DNA of 64,000 bases from Campylobacter concisus (lineage in GTDB: Bacteria; Campylobacterota; Campylobacteria; Campylobacterales; Campylobacteraceae): contig NZ_PPCE01000009.1 in assembly GCF_002913715.1 (NCBI RefSeq), positions 248,001 to 312,000 on the forward strand, written 5' to 3'. A program made the position numbers and the translations under genes. Positions within the stretch are counted from its first letter, which is position 1. Each line of letters begins with the position of its first letter. Under the pieces are notes generated by a model. The model saw nothing but the letters and a program-made list of their open reading frames with translations, searched no databases and was not told the origin of the DNA. Below, piece after piece: positions 25,567-34,876 of this stretch.

Positions 25567-26823
25567 ATGAAGAAAATTTTTCTTTTTTTGTGTGTTGCTC
25601 TAGGGCTTTATGCTGCTGACGCGACCATATCTGTTATTAACCAAGGTGTTGCTTTGCCAAAGATAGCTTTGCAAGATGCAACTACAGCTGTTAGTGATGC
25701 GGGCTTTAAAGATAAATTCTTTAAGATCATGCTAGGTGACTTGAAAGTTAGCTCTGACTTTGAGGTTATCGAAGATCACGTGCCTTCAACCTATGAGGGA
25801 ACAGCAGCTACAAATACAATGAGCGACAAAGGTGTTGAGCTTATCTTTAGATATGCTCTTGAAGGTTCTATGGGCTCACCTCTTACTTTAAGAGTAAAAC
25901 TCATCGATGCTAAAACAGCAACTACAAGGTATGAGAGAGTCTATAATATGCCTGATGGTGCAAAGTATCCGTTTTTAGCGCATAAAAGTATAGTTGAGCT
26001 TACTAATGAACTAAATTTACCACCAGTTGGCTGGATGGAAAAATTTATTATTCTTTCAAAATATACTTCAGCTCGCCAAAGTTCTATCATAGTTGCTGAT
26101 TATACACTTACATATCAAAAGACCATAGTAAGTGGTGGACTAAATATTTTCCCAAAATGGGCAGGAGCCGATCAAAGTAAATTTTACTATACATCTTATG
26201 TGAATAATAAGCCAACTTTATTTAGATATGATCTAAATTCTGGTACAAAAACAAAGATAATTGATAGCATTGGCATGCTTATAGCCTCAGATGTTAGTAA
26301 AGATGGAAGTAAAATTTTATTAACTATGGCACCAAAAGATCAACCAGATATATTTATCTATAATACAAATAGCAAAAATTTGACGCAGATTACTAATTAT
26401 CCAGGCATAGATGTAAATGGAAATTTTGTAGATAATGATAGTAAGATAGTTTTTGTATCAGATAGGCTTGGTTATCCTAATGTTTTTGCAACTCCTGCGA
26501 TTTCTGGCGGAAGCGTTGAACAAATGGTATTTCATGGTAAGAATAATAACTCTGTAAGCACATTTGAAAATTATGTTGTTTATTCAAGCAGGGAAGCAAG
26601 CGGTAGTTTTAATATATATCTAATTTCAACTCAAACGGATTTTATACGACAGCTTACAGCAAATGGCAAAAATAACTATCCAAGATTCTCAAGCGATGGG
26701 CAAAGTGTTGTCTTTATAAAAGAGCTTGGCGGTCAAAGTTCACTAGGTGTTGTTAGGCTAAATGAAAACAGAAGTTTTCAGTTTCCTTTAAAAGTAGGAA
26801 AAATTCAATCTATAGATTGGTAA
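25567..26823 (+). CDS. tolB: Tol-Pal system beta-propeller protein TolB
   Basis: A 418-aa periplasmic protein. Residues 1-18 are a signal peptide (MKKIFLFLCVALGLYAA). An N-terminal alpha/beta domain is followed by a beta-propeller with recurring SDGxxxxF elements such as VSKDGSKIL and FSSDGQSVVFI. TolB binds Pal and TolA and helps outer-membrane constriction at division. It lies 24 nt after tolA and before pal. Confidence 0.95.
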   Translation: MKKIFLFLCVALGLYAADATISVINQGVALPKIALQDATTAVSDAGFKDKFFKIMLGDLKVSSDFEVIEDHVPSTYEGTAATNTMSDKGVELIFRYALEGSMGSPLTLRVKLIDAKTATTRYERVYNMPDGAKYPFLAHKSIVELTNELNLPPVGWMEKFIILSKYTSARQSSIIVADYTLTYQKTIVSGGLNIFPKWAGADQSKFYYTSYVNNKPTLFRYDLNSGTKTKIIDSIGMLIASDVSKDGSKILLTMAPKDQPDIFIYNTNSKNLTQITNYPGIDVNGNFVDNDSKIVFVSDRLGYPNVFATPAISGGSVEQMVFHGKNNNSVSTFENYVVYSSREASGSFNIYLISTQTDFIRQLTANGKNNYPRFSSDGQSVVFIKELGGQSSLGVVRLNENRSFQFPLKVGKIQSIDW

Positions 26824-26852
26824 TATTCTGATAAAATTTAAGATTTTTGTGA

Positions 26853-26858
26853 TATAAT
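26853..26858 (+). promoter_or_regulatory. pal promoter -10 box
   Basis: TATAAT in the context GTGATATAATTC, 29 nt upstream of the pal start in the 64-nt tolB-pal gap. pal, an abundant lipoprotein, probably has its own start site in addition to read-through. Confidence 0.5.
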
Positions 26859-26887
26859 TCGACCAAATTTCTAAAAAAGGATAAGGA

Positions 26888-27394
26888 ATGAAAAAAGTAG
26901 TTCTAGCAAGTGTTGCAGTTGCAACTTTATTGTTGAGCGGTTGTAGCTCAAAAAACCCTGAAGTTGATATGAATTCAAATTCAAATCAATCTGCAGACAA
27001 TTCAGGTAGCATGAGCGATGCTGATAGATTAGCAGCTCTTATTGCTAACATCGAGAGTCAAGTTAAAAGTGTATACTTTGACTTTGATAAATTTAATATC
27101 AAAGCTGATCAACAAGGTGTTGTTAGCTCAAATGCATCAGTATTCAACCAAGCTGACGCTCAAGCTCTTTCTATAAAAGTAGAAGGTAACTGCGATGAGT
27201 GGGGTACAGATGAGTATAACTATGCTCTTGGTTTAAAACGTGCTAAAAGTGCTAAAGATGCTCTTGTAAGAAATGGCGTTAGTGCTGATAGAATCGCTGT
27301 AGTTAGCTTCGGCGAAAGTAATCCAGTTTGTACAGACAAAACAAAAGCTTGCGATGCTCAAAATAGACGTGCAGATTTCAAAGTACTTCCGTAA
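26888..27394 (+). CDS. pal: Peptidoglycan-associated lipoprotein Pal (Omp18)
   Basis: A 168-aa outer-membrane lipoprotein. The signal sequence ends in the lipobox LLLSGC, with Cys at residue 19. A Ser/Asn-rich linker is followed by an OmpA-like peptidoglycan-binding domain (SVYFDFDKFNIK, NCDEWGTDEYNYALGLKRA, FGESNP). The length matches Campylobacter Omp18. AAGGATAAGGA precedes the ATG. Confidence 0.96.
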   Translation: MKKVVLASVAVATLLLSGCSSKNPEVDMNSNSNQSADNSGSMSDADRLAALIANIESQVKSVYFDFDKFNIKADQQGVVSSNASVFNQADAQALSIKVEGNCDEWGTDEYNYALGLKRAKSAKDALVRNGVSADRIAVVSFGESNPVCTDKTKACDAQNRRADFKVLP

Positions 27395-27411
27395 TTTATA
27401 ATTAAATAATA

Positions 27412-28254
27412 ATGAATAAAAAAATAATTGTAGTGGCTCTGATTGGAGCCACTATCTCTATTACCTCCGGCCAAGAGATTTCAGCTTTTGATGCAGGCAA
27501 TATGGATAGTGCGAATCCATATGGTCTAACCGACAATGAAAAAGTTACCCTAAATAATAAGCGAAGTGTTCAAAATATTGAAGAGAATATGAATAGTGTT
27601 TTAGAACAACTTCAAGGTTTGCAAAGCTTGTTTGAGAGCATGAGTGCTAGAATGAATAAACTTGAGCAAAGAATGAACGATATCGAAACCAAAGTCAATG
27701 GTGGTATAAGCGATTCTGGTGTAAGTTTGACATCATTAAAAGCTTATGTTGATGAGACTAGGGATATACAAGACAAAAACTACAAAAATATTACTGCTGC
27801 CTTAAATAAATTAGGTGCAATAATGGATAAAAATGCTGCCCAACCAAAGCAAAATGCAAATCCAAAACAACAAAGTAAGTCAACTTCAAATTTTAGTGGA
27901 AAAAGCGATAAAGATATTTTGGCTGATGGCATTAAACTTCTAAATTCTGGCAATAGCACAGAAGCAGCTGAATATTTTGAATATTTAAATAAAAAAGGCT
28001 ATAAAACTGGTGCAACAAATTATTATTTAGGTGAAGTTGCTTACAGTCAAAAATCATACAGTACAGCTATACAATACTACAAAAAAAGCATACAGAACGA
28101 AGATAAGGCTGACTATACACCAAAACTTCTATATCACACAGCTATAAGCTTTGATAAGATAGGTGATACGCAAAGTGCAAATAGATTTTATAAGGCTTTA
28201 AAAGTCGGTTATCCAGATAGTAAAGAAGCCAAAGCCTCTCCTAATAGAAACTAA
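27412..28254 (+). CDS. cpoB: Tol-Pal system protein CpoB/YbgF
   Basis: A 280-aa periplasmic protein. A signal peptide (residues 1-20) is followed by a coiled coil (about 48-100, MNSVLEQLQGLQSLFESM), a Gln/Asn/Ser-rich linker and a C-terminal TPR domain (from about 165, DILADGIKLLNSGNSTEAAEY). CpoB coordinates outer-membrane constriction with septal peptidoglycan synthesis. It follows pal by 17 nt, the usual order. Confidence 0.92.
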   Translation: MNKKIIVVALIGATISITSGQEISAFDAGNMDSANPYGLTDNEKVTLNNKRSVQNIEENMNSVLEQLQGLQSLFESMSARMNKLEQRMNDIETKVNGGISDSGVSLTSLKAYVDETRDIQDKNYKNITAALNKLGAIMDKNAAQPKQNANPKQQSKSTSNFSGKSDKDILADGIKLLNSGNSTEAAEYFEYLNKKGYKTGATNYYLGEVAYSQKSYSTAIQYYKKSIQNEDKADYTPKLLYHTAISFDKIGDTQSANRFYKALKVGYPDSKEAKASPNRN

Positions 28255-28272
28255 ATTTTAATCTTTTTTAGA

Positions 28273-28278
28273 TATAAT
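28273..28278 (+). promoter_or_regulatory. slyD promoter -10 box
   Basis: TATAAT within GATATAATCCC, 38 nt upstream of the slyD start, matching the -10 form seen before dcuB, obgE and accD in this window. Confidence 0.5.
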
Positions 28279-28316
28279 CCCACATTAATCGAGAAACCAA
28301 ATCTAAGGAGATTATT

Positions 28317-28913
28317 GTGAGTAAAGATCAAGTTATAACTATGTTTTACGAACTAAAAGATGCTAACACTGGTGAAATTTTAGAGTCAAACATGCAAGAA
28401 GGTGGCCAAATTTCATTTATAACAGGGCATGGCCATATTATAGAAAAGCTTGAAGAAGAAGTAAGTAAACTAAAATCAGGCGAAAGAGCAACTATAAGCG
28501 TAAAGGCAGCAGAGGGTTGTGGTGAATATAATAATGAGGCCATTCAGTCGTTACCAAAAGAGCAGTTTGCTGGTATAGATTTACATGAAGGAATGGAACT
28601 TTTTGGTCAAAATGAGGATGGCTCAAGCGTTCGTGTTATTGTTAAAGAGATCAAAGATGACGAAGTAACAGTTGATTTTAATCACCCATATGCTGGTAAA
28701 GATTTGCTATTTAATGTTGAAGTTTTAGAAGTTAGAGATGCGACAGAAGATGAAAAAGCAACAGGCATGGTAGCTGGGGCTCATACTTGCGGTTGCGGTG
28801 GTCACGATCATGAGCATGAGCATGAGTGCTGCGGGGGTCATGGACACGGGCATGGACACGGACACGAGGATGGTGGTTGCGGTTGCGGTGGACACGGACA
28901 TCACCATCACTAA
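28317..28913 (+). CDS. slyD: SlyD-type FKBP peptidyl-prolyl isomerase with metal-binding tail
   Basis: A 198-aa protein starting at GTG 28317 after AAGGAG. Residues 1-150 form an FKBP domain with an inserted chaperone flap (ITGHGHIIEKLEEEV). The last 45 residues are almost entirely His, Gly, Cys, Asp and Glu (CGCGGHDHEHEHECCGGHGH), a nickel/zinc-binding tail. SlyD assists protein folding and delivers nickel to hydrogenase and urease maturation. The tail is intact and long. Confidence 0.95.
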   Translation: MSKDQVITMFYELKDANTGEILESNMQEGGQISFITGHGHIIEKLEEEVSKLKSGERATISVKAAEGCGEYNNEAIQSLPKEQFAGIDLHEGMELFGQNEDGSSVRVIVKEIKDDEVTVDFNHPYAGKDLLFNVEVLEVRDATEDEKATGMVAGAHTCGCGGHDHEHEHECCGGHGHGHGHGHEDGGCGCGGHGHHHH

Positions 28914-28922
28914 GAAGCTAAT

Positions 28923-29852
28923 ATGAAAAAATTTGCTTTTGTTTTTGCGGGCCAAGGCTCGCAAAATATTGGTATGGGAAAAGACTTTTACGAAAATTTT
29001 TCTACTGCTAAACTACTTTTAAATGATGCTTGTAATGACACTGGCATTGATTATAAAGAGCTTTTATTCACACAAAACGATAAGTTGGATAAAACAGAAT
29101 TTACTCAGCCAGCTATCGTCTTAAACTCGCTAATGACTTATTTGGCTTTTTCAAATTTTATTAAAGAAAAACCAGAATTTAGCCTTGGGCACTCACTTGG
29201 AGAATTTACTGCTCTTGCAGTTAGTGGAGCATTTAATTTTATTGATGCGATTAGGTTTGTAAATTTGCGTGGTAAATTTATGCAAGAAGCCTGCGTTGGC
29301 AAAGATGCTGGCATGATGGTAGTTCTTGGACTTAGTGATGAAGTGGTTGAAGAAATTTGTAAAAAAGCAAGAGAAGAAGGTTTACAAATTTATGCTGCAA
29401 ACTACAACTGCGATGGACAAATCGTTGTCGCTGGCGTAAGAGCTGATCTTGCTAGCTATGAAGCAAAATTTAAAGAAGCTGGCGCAAAAAGAGCAATGCT
29501 TTTAAATATGTCAGTAGCAAGCCATTGTCCGATACTTGAGCCAGCTAGTGTTAGACTGGCAAGCGAGCTTGAGAGTACTTTGGCTACCAAATTTTCTCCT
29601 GTTGTCTCAAATGTAAATGCTAAAATTTATACCGATAAAAGTGAAGCACTAGTTCTGCTAAAAGAGCAGCTAATAAAACCAGTTTGCTATAAACAAAGCA
29701 TTAAAAACTATGAAAATAATGTTGATTGTTTTATCGAGCTTGGTGCTGCGACGTTAAAGGGCATCAATAAAAAAATTACCGAAAAGCCAACTTATAGTAT
29801 TACTGATATGGCAAGTCTTGAAGAAGTTGTGAAAATTTTGGAGGAGAGATGA
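28923..29852 (+). CDS. fabD: Malonyl-CoA:ACP transacylase
   Basis: A 309-aa enzyme that loads malonyl groups onto ACP for fatty acid synthesis. The motifs are FAGQGSQNIGMGKDF (oxyanion hole) near the start, GHSLGEFTAL (catalytic Ser) at about 88-97, and ASHCPI with the catalytic His at about 200. The start follows slyD by 9 nt, and its end overlaps mtnN by 4 nt. Length and motifs are normal. Confidence 0.96.
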   Translation: MKKFAFVFAGQGSQNIGMGKDFYENFSTAKLLLNDACNDTGIDYKELLFTQNDKLDKTEFTQPAIVLNSLMTYLAFSNFIKEKPEFSLGHSLGEFTALAVSGAFNFIDAIRFVNLRGKFMQEACVGKDAGMMVVLGLSDEVVEEICKKAREEGLQIYAANYNCDGQIVVAGVRADLASYEAKFKEAGAKRAMLLNMSVASHCPILEPASVRLASELESTLATKFSPVVSNVNAKIYTDKSEALVLLKEQLIKPVCYKQSIKNYENNVDCFIELGAATLKGINKKITEKPTYSITDMASLEEVVKILEER

Positions 29853-30532
29853 TAGCGATACTTGGAGCTATGCAAGAGGAGATAACACCGATCCTTGAAA
29901 TGGTTGGTGAATATAAAACTGTTCAATATGCAAATAATAAATTTTACTTAGCAAACTATAAAGGAAAAGAGCTAGTCATTGCCTATTCAAAGATAGGTAA
30001 GGTAAATGTAGCTATAACAGCAACTTTGATGATAGAAAAATTTAAGGCCTCAAAGTTGCTCTTTACTGGCGTAGCTGGCTCACTCGATGAGAGCCTAAAA
30101 ATAGGCGATATGCTTTATGCTACTAGCTTAGTGCAGCATGATCTTGATATTACGGCTTTTGGACATCCTTATGGCTATGTGCCAGGCACAAGTATATTTG
30201 TCAAAAGCGATGAAGGACTAAACGAACTGGCAAAAAAGATAGCCGATAAAAAAGATATGAGCTTAAGTGCTGGTATTATTGCGACTGGAGATCAGTTTAT
30301 CTGCGATAATGAAAAGAAAACTTGGATTAAAAAGATATTTAATGCGAGCGCTACCGAGATGGAAGGTGCTAGCGTTGCACTAGTTTGCGAAACACTTGGT
30401 GTGCCATTTTTTATACTAAGAGCTATCAGCGATGGAGCTGGTGATGCAGCAGAGTTTGACTTTGATAAATTTTTGCAAGATTCAGCAAATGTTAGTGCAA
30501 AATTTATACTTGAAATGGTAGAAAGCTTATGA
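29849..30532 (+). CDS. mtnN: 5'-methylthioadenosine/S-adenosylhomocysteine nucleosidase
   Basis: A 227-aa nucleosidase that cleaves MTA, SAH and, in Campylobacter and Helicobacter, 6-amino-6-deoxyfutalosine for menaquinone synthesis. Evidence is IAILGAMQEEITPIL at the N-terminus, FTGVAGSLDESLKIGD, EMEGASVA (substrate Glu) and AISDGAGD (catalytic Asp). It overlaps fabD upstream and the thiolase gene downstream, so the three are co-translated. Confidence 0.96.
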   Translation: MIAILGAMQEEITPILEMVGEYKTVQYANNKFYLANYKGKELVIAYSKIGKVNVAITATLMIEKFKASKLLFTGVAGSLDESLKIGDMLYATSLVQHDLDITAFGHPYGYVPGTSIFVKSDEGLNELAKKIADKKDMSLSAGIIATGDQFICDNEKKTWIKKIFNASATEMEGASVALVCETLGVPFFILRAISDGAGDAAEFDFDKFLQDSANVSAKFILEMVESL

Positions 30533-31287
30533 TAGAGCTTAGTAAAAGGCTTCTTAGGCAAGTTGGTCAGACAAATGCCAGATACAAGATGATAGAGGGC
30601 GGAGATAATATCTTGCTTGGTCTTAGCGGTGGTAAAGATAGCCTCGCACTAGCTCACGTACTAAAGCATATCCAAAACGTTACACCTGAAAAATTTGAGT
30701 TTAAAGCAGTAACACTAAGCTACGGCATGGGTGAGGACTACGCTTATCTTACAAAGCATTGCAATGAGCACGGAATAGAGCACGAAGTAATAGATAGCTC
30801 AATTTTTGAAATTTCAAAAGAGAAAATCCGTAAGAATTCTAGTTTTTGTAGTTTCTTTTCTCGTATGAGAAGAGGTTATCTTTATACTTACGCCTTAAAG
30901 CATGGTTTTAATAAACTCGCGATTGCTCATCATTTAGATGATGCGGCGGAGAGCTTTTTTATGAATTTTACCTATAATGGTGCACTAAGGACGCTTGCTC
31001 CAAAATATACTGCAAAAAATGGAATCACGGTTATTAGGCCATTTATCTTCGTTCGCGAGAGACAGCTTCGCGAAAATGCTATCAAAAATGAATTAAGAGT
31101 CATTGGCGATGAAGCATGCCCTGCAATGAGATTTGACGTGAAGATGCCGCATGCTAGATATGAAACCAAACAGCTTTTAGCAACCTTAGAAAAAGAAAAT
31201 CCAAAACTTTTTACTTCGCTAAAAGCAGCATTTGAAAATATCCATACTGATACTTTTTTTGCTCTCAATAGTAGTAGTGAAGAGTAA
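30529..31287 (+). CDS. ttcA: TtcA-like tRNA 2-thiocytidine synthetase, one cluster Cys missing
   Basis: A 252-aa PP-loop ATPase. SGGKDS is at 33-38 and AHHLDDAAES at 133-142, both TtcA-like. TtcA thiolates C32 of some tRNAs and binds a [4Fe-4S] cluster through C-x2-C plus a later Cys. Here the motif reads CSFFSRMRRG (from C107): the second Cys is Phe110. C197 (EACPAM) could be the third ligand. The protein is also shorter than the 300-odd residues of E. coli TtcA. It may be a divergent epsilonproteobacterial type with another cluster ligand. It overlaps mtnN by 4 nt. Confidence 0.75.
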   Translation: MIELSKRLLRQVGQTNARYKMIEGGDNILLGLSGGKDSLALAHVLKHIQNVTPEKFEFKAVTLSYGMGEDYAYLTKHCNEHGIEHEVIDSSIFEISKEKIRKNSSFCSFFSRMRRGYLYTYALKHGFNKLAIAHHLDDAAESFFMNFTYNGALRTLAPKYTAKNGITVIRPFIFVRERQLRENAIKNELRVIGDEACPAMRFDVKMPHARYETKQLLATLEKENPKLFTSLKAAFENIHTDTFFALNSSSEE

Positions 31288-31294
31288 AATTTTA

Positions 31295-31326
31295 CTTGCT
31301 TTTTGGGACTAATCCTAAGAAGCAAG
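31295..31326. terminator. Hairpin after ttcA
   Basis: CTTGCTT (31295-31301) pairs with AAGCAAG (31320-31326), with partial pairing inside (GGA/TCC). It lies 8 nt after the ttcA stop. The following 180 nt to recO hold no gene. Confidence 0.5.
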
Positions 31327-31508
31327 CTATAAATATTTCTATTTTAATTGGCTTTTATCAAAATAAATAAAAAACAGCAATTTTTAATCTTCTTTTTAAA
31401 AATTTTTTACTCTTTGGTTGTAATTTTATAATTTGGAAATTTGAAGTTAAAAAATAGTCATATACTTTAAAGAATAAGATGATAGATATTTAAGATAGCA
31501 AGTATAGC

Positions 31509-32123
31509 TTAAAGTCCGTCAAGTAAAATTTTATAAAGGCGGTTTATCTCATCGTCATTTAGCTCGATCGTGCTTTTTGTATCAAATAAATTTTTGATCT
31601 TACCAGCGTCAAATTCGCTCCTATCTAGGCAGTGCTTGTGAGAGGGCAAAAAGCCACGAGTTAGGCAAAGCTCGCTCTCTATCTCCTCATCACAGATAAA
31701 GCACTCAAGCTCGCTGTGAAGCCTACCTTCATACTCTAAAATTTTAACGTAGCTTTCGATGATAAGGCGTTTTGGATTTTGTAGCTGCATCTGCTTGGCG
31801 CAGCGATCAAGCTCGTTAAAGTAAATTTCATCGAGCTGCTCGACCTCTTTTAGATGATCATAAAGTAGGCGCATGAACTGCTGCCAAATGATGAGCTTAT
31901 CGCGCTCTAGTAGCCACTTAAAGCCAAGGTGAAGTATGCTTCTAAGCTTTGGTAGAAATTTCGCATCTTGCTCTAGCTCAAAGTCGATCTTATAGCCAGT
32001 CATGATATTTGAGTGGCGTGCGCCAAAAAATCTATACGACTTTACGAGCAAATTTGTCGTTAGCACAAAGACTAAAAGGTCCTCGTCTCTGACCTTTTGC
32101 ACACGCAGGATGTAGCCTTGCAT
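31509..32123 (-). CDS. recO: DNA repair protein RecO, short epsilonproteobacterial type
   Basis: A 204-aa protein that helps load RecA in the RecFOR pathway. The N-terminal OB-like region (GYILRVQKVRDEDLLVFVLT) is followed by a helical domain and a zinc-site pattern, CFICDEE at about 143 and SHKHC at about 163. It is shorter than the usual 230-250 aa. The start codon directly follows the dusB stop. Identity rests on pattern and on synteny recalled from Campylobacter. Confidence 0.8.
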   Translation of the reverse strand: MQGYILRVQKVRDEDLLVFVLTTNLLVKSYRFFGARHSNIMTGYKIDFELEQDAKFLPKLRSILHLGFKWLLERDKLIIWQQFMRLLYDHLKEVEQLDEIYFNELDRCAKQMQLQNPKRLIIESYVKILEYEGRLHSELECFICDEEIESELCLTRGFLPSHKHCLDRSEFDAGKIKNLFDTKSTIELNDDEINRLYKILLDGL

Positions 32124-33047
32124 CTAGGCAAAAAACTCCCTTATGCGCTCTCTCATCGCTGTCGTGTCTTTGATGAAATTTATATCGTTTCTAAAGGTTG
32201 TTGCACCGTCGATGCCCTTGCTGTACTGATGTAAATGCTTTCTAAATATGCAAAGCCCATGCTCGCCGTAATGCTCGATCATCGCATCAAAGTGGGCTAG
32301 TATGATCTTTTGCTTTAGCGCTTTATCCACGCTAGTTTTAGTCTTTATCTCGTGAAATATCCAAGGATTACCAATACTTGCTCTACCGATCATGAGAGCG
32401 TCACACTTTGTAAGGTTTAAAATTTCATCTGCATTTTGCGCATTTATATCGCCATTTGCAACGACTGGGATTTTTACGCTCGCCTTTACTCTAGCGATCG
32501 CTTCGTAATCAACCTTTGCGCTGTATCCCCCAGCTCTTGTACGTCCATGCACTGCGATATAGTTTGCACCTGCTTCTTCACAGGCCTTTGCGATCTTTTC
32601 TTCATTTTTGTCGTTAAAGCCAAGTCTAAATTTAACGCTTAGGCTCTCTTTGTTTGAGACGCTTTTTATAGCTGAGATTATGCTTTGAAGTTTGTCAAGA
32701 TCGTTTAGTAATGCAGAACCTGCTCCTTGTCTAACGACCTTTGGTACTGGGCAGCCGCAGTTTAGATCGAGCCCATAAATCCCATCAAATTTATTGATAA
32801 TTTGCACAGCTTTTTTTATATTTTCTGTGTCATTGCCAGCTATTTGAACTACATAAGGCTCTTCGTTTGGGGATTTTTTAATCATTTCAAGCGTTTTGTC
32901 ACTGCTCTCATATACTAGAGCGTTTGCGCTGATCATCTCGCTAACAGTGACATCGCAGCCAAATTTCTTAACTACGCTTCTTAGTGGCAAGTCAGAAAAA
33001 CCAGCAAGAGGTGCTAAGAAAAGTGGCTTTTTACTAAAGTCTATCAT
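32124..33047 (-). CDS. dusB: tRNA-dihydrouridine synthase, DusB type
   Basis: A 307-aa FMN enzyme that reduces uridine to dihydrouridine in tRNA D-loops. LFLAPLAGFSDLPLR is the N-terminal FMN site, LNCGCPVPKVVRQGAG carries the catalytic Cys, and VHGRTRAGGYS and ANGDI are further signatures. It overlaps the upstream membrane-protein gene by 4 nt. Which uridine it modifies cannot be told from sequence. Confidence 0.93.
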   Translation of the reverse strand: MIDFSKKPLFLAPLAGFSDLPLRSVVKKFGCDVTVSEMISANALVYESSDKTLEMIKKSPNEEPYVVQIAGNDTENIKKAVQIINKFDGIYGLDLNCGCPVPKVVRQGAGSALLNDLDKLQSIISAIKSVSNKESLSVKFRLGFNDKNEEKIAKACEEAGANYIAVHGRTRAGGYSAKVDYEAIARVKASVKIPVVANGDINAQNADEILNLTKCDALMIGRASIGNPWIFHEIKTKTSVDKALKQKIILAHFDAMIEHYGEHGLCIFRKHLHQYSKGIDGATTFRNDINFIKDTTAMRERIREFFA

Positions 33048-34042
33048 TTAAAAAATAACGAGCTAGGCACCATTTTGCCGTTATCTCGTAAAAACAGCAA
33101 GACCTTTATCTCTTTAAACTCATCTGGGTCGCTACCTTCGATAGCCTCTCTTACTTTATCAAGCATCTGAAGCTCAAATAGCGCATATACGTAAGCCTCA
33201 TCAGCATCAGCATGGATGCTTTTTAACTTCTCAAAGATGCCGATAAATGCATCTGGTTTTAGCTTATTTTTAAGCATTATGGCTGCTTTGTCGTATTGTG
33301 CTTTTGTAACTTTTGCGTTGTTTAAAAGATCAAAAATTTCATCACTGCTTAGATCAATCTCGTCATTTACAAATCGGGTAATAATAAGCATTATATCTTC
33401 ACTTGCTAGCTCAAAATTTAATCTTTTGATCTCGCTAAAAGAAGCTACTTTTATGAGTTTATCAAATGCAGCTTTTTTAAGACTCTCGTTTTGATCTTGA
33501 TTTTTAAGTATGTCAAGATAGTAAGTAGGTAGTTGCTCGATTTTATTTAGCTCATTTAGGATATTTAACTTGCTATCTTTTGCTAGTCTAAATTTCTTTA
33601 GATCGACGATCTCTTTATTTTTTATACTTTTTATAGTTTGTAAGATATTGTTTATCTCGGCATCATCTACACCGACATCTTTAAGCTCGCCTACTGGTGA
33701 GATAGAACGAGTAAGCTGTGAGGCGATCTTGTAAGTGTCGGTTTTGAAGTCTTTGTTGCTCTCAAAGCCAAGAAGCGTCTCTTTGGCTAAGTCTTTATAA
33801 AGCTGGCTATCTTTTTTGATCCATTTTTTATATCTATAAAAAGCATATCCATGATAAGCGATATGAAGTAGGGCAAGAAGTGCTAAAACAGCTACTGGAA
33901 GAGCGACCCAAATAGCAATTGGCAAAGTTATAGTTTGGCCTAAAAGCTCAAATGTGTAATCAGAACTATTAAGAGAATAAGTAAGCCCTGCAACAACTAC
34001 TATGTAGATTATGCAGTAGACGAGAAATTTTCTAGTTTTCAT
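33044..34042 (-). CDS. Conserved membrane protein of unknown function
   Basis: A 332-aa protein with two N-terminal membrane helices (about 5-25 and 39-64). A basic stretch (FYRYKKWIKK) and a roughly 260-residue helical cytoplasmic region rich in Lys, Leu, Glu and Asp follow. No catalytic motif is visible. It sits in the dksA-x-dusB-recO minus-strand unit. From memory C. jejuni has a membrane protein in the same place, so it is probably conserved in the genus, but no function is known to me. Confidence 0.75.
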   Translation of the reverse strand: MKTRKFLVYCIIYIVVVAGLTYSLNSSDYTFELLGQTITLPIAIWVALPVAVLALLALLHIAYHGYAFYRYKKWIKKDSQLYKDLAKETLLGFESNKDFKTDTYKIASQLTRSISPVGELKDVGVDDAEINNILQTIKSIKNKEIVDLKKFRLAKDSKLNILNELNKIEQLPTYYLDILKNQDQNESLKKAAFDKLIKVASFSEIKRLNFELASEDIMLIITRFVNDEIDLSSDEIFDLLNNAKVTKAQYDKAAIMLKNKLKPDAFIGIFEKLKSIHADADEAYVYALFELQMLDKVREAIEGSDPDEFKEIKVLLFLRDNGKMVPSSLFFK

Positions 34043-34051
34043 GTTTTCTCC

Positions 34052-34408
34052 TTAGTTTTTTGCTGTTTTTTCGATTATTTCACGGCAAGTTATGCAGTAT
34101 TTTGCATGTGGTTTTACCTTTAGTCGCGGTATACTGATCTCCTCTTCACACATATCACAAATTCCATAAGTTTTGTTTGCTATCTTCTCTAGTGCTTCAT
34201 CTATTTCTGATAGCTCCGCTCTTTGTTGCGTCGAGATGGAATGCTCTATTAGCTGGTCTGTATTTACCGAGGCTATATCAAACTCATCGCTTACACCACT
34301 ATCTCTTAAGCCATTTACTTCAACAGATGAATCATAGATATTTTTTTTGATCTGTAATTTTCTTTCTTCAAGTAATTTTTTAAAAAAATTTAGCTCAGTT
34401 TGTGTCAT
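34052..34408 (-). CDS. dksA: DksA/TraR-family zinc-finger protein
   Basis: A 118-aa RNA polymerase-binding regulator of the stringent response. The N-terminal part is helical coiled coil; the zinc finger is CDMCEEEI ... KYCITCRE (about 86-111), with all four Cys. DksA works with ppGpp through the secondary channel of RNA polymerase. It is 9 nt upstream of the membrane-protein gene and 10 nt downstream of rlmH. Confidence 0.92.
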   Translation of the reverse strand: MTQTELNFFKKLLEERKLQIKKNIYDSSVEVNGLRDSGVSDEFDIASVNTDQLIEHSISTQQRAELSEIDEALEKIANKTYGICDMCEEEISIPRLKVKPHAKYCITCREIIEKTAKN

Positions 34409-34418
34409 TTATATTCCT

Positions 34419-34874
34419 TTATTTGTGATATGGGTGGTTTGCATTTATGCAAAGTGCTCTAAAAATTTGCTCAAAAAGTACAAGCTTGGCAACCTTATGT
34501 GCCATCGTCATCTTGCTTAAGCTTACAATTTTTTGCGCTTTATTCTTTAAATTTTGGCTAAGGCCATAAGCTCCACCTATGAAAAAGTTAATTTGTGAAT
34601 TTGAGTTTAAAATTTGTGCGAATTCTTGGCTGTCAAGTTGCAAGCCATTTTCATCAAGCATTACGCAAAAGCCTTTTAAATTTGGCTCATAAATTTCATC
34701 ATAAGCTCTTAATGCTTCGCTTTTTCCAGTACTTTGAGCTTTTGCTATTTTTTCATTGAAAAAGACTTTATCGTTTATCTTGGCAAATTTTGCACTCATT
34801 TTTATATATTCTTGTATCTCGTTTTCAAAGTTGTCACGTGATGATTTTTGAATGCTAAAAACTGAAATTTCCAA
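34419..34874 (-). CDS. rlmH: 23S rRNA pseudouridine-1915 N3-methyltransferase RlmH
   Basis: A 151-aa SPOUT-fold methyltransferase acting on the 70S ribosome. The knot region includes [10 protein letters not shown] (SAM-binding Gly-rich loop) and the C-terminal [19 protein letters not shown], where HPYHK is the family signature. Length is normal. It is 2 nt downstream of accD in the same operon. Confidence 0.96.
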   Translation of the reverse strand: MEISVFSIQKSSRDNFENEIQEYIKMSAKFAKINDKVFFNEKIAKAQSTGKSEALRAYDEIYEPNLKGFCVMLDENGLQLDSQEFAQILNSNSQINFFIGGAYGLSQNLKNKAQKIVSLSKMTMAHKVAKLVLFEQIFRALCINANHPYHK

Positions 34875-34876
34875 AT

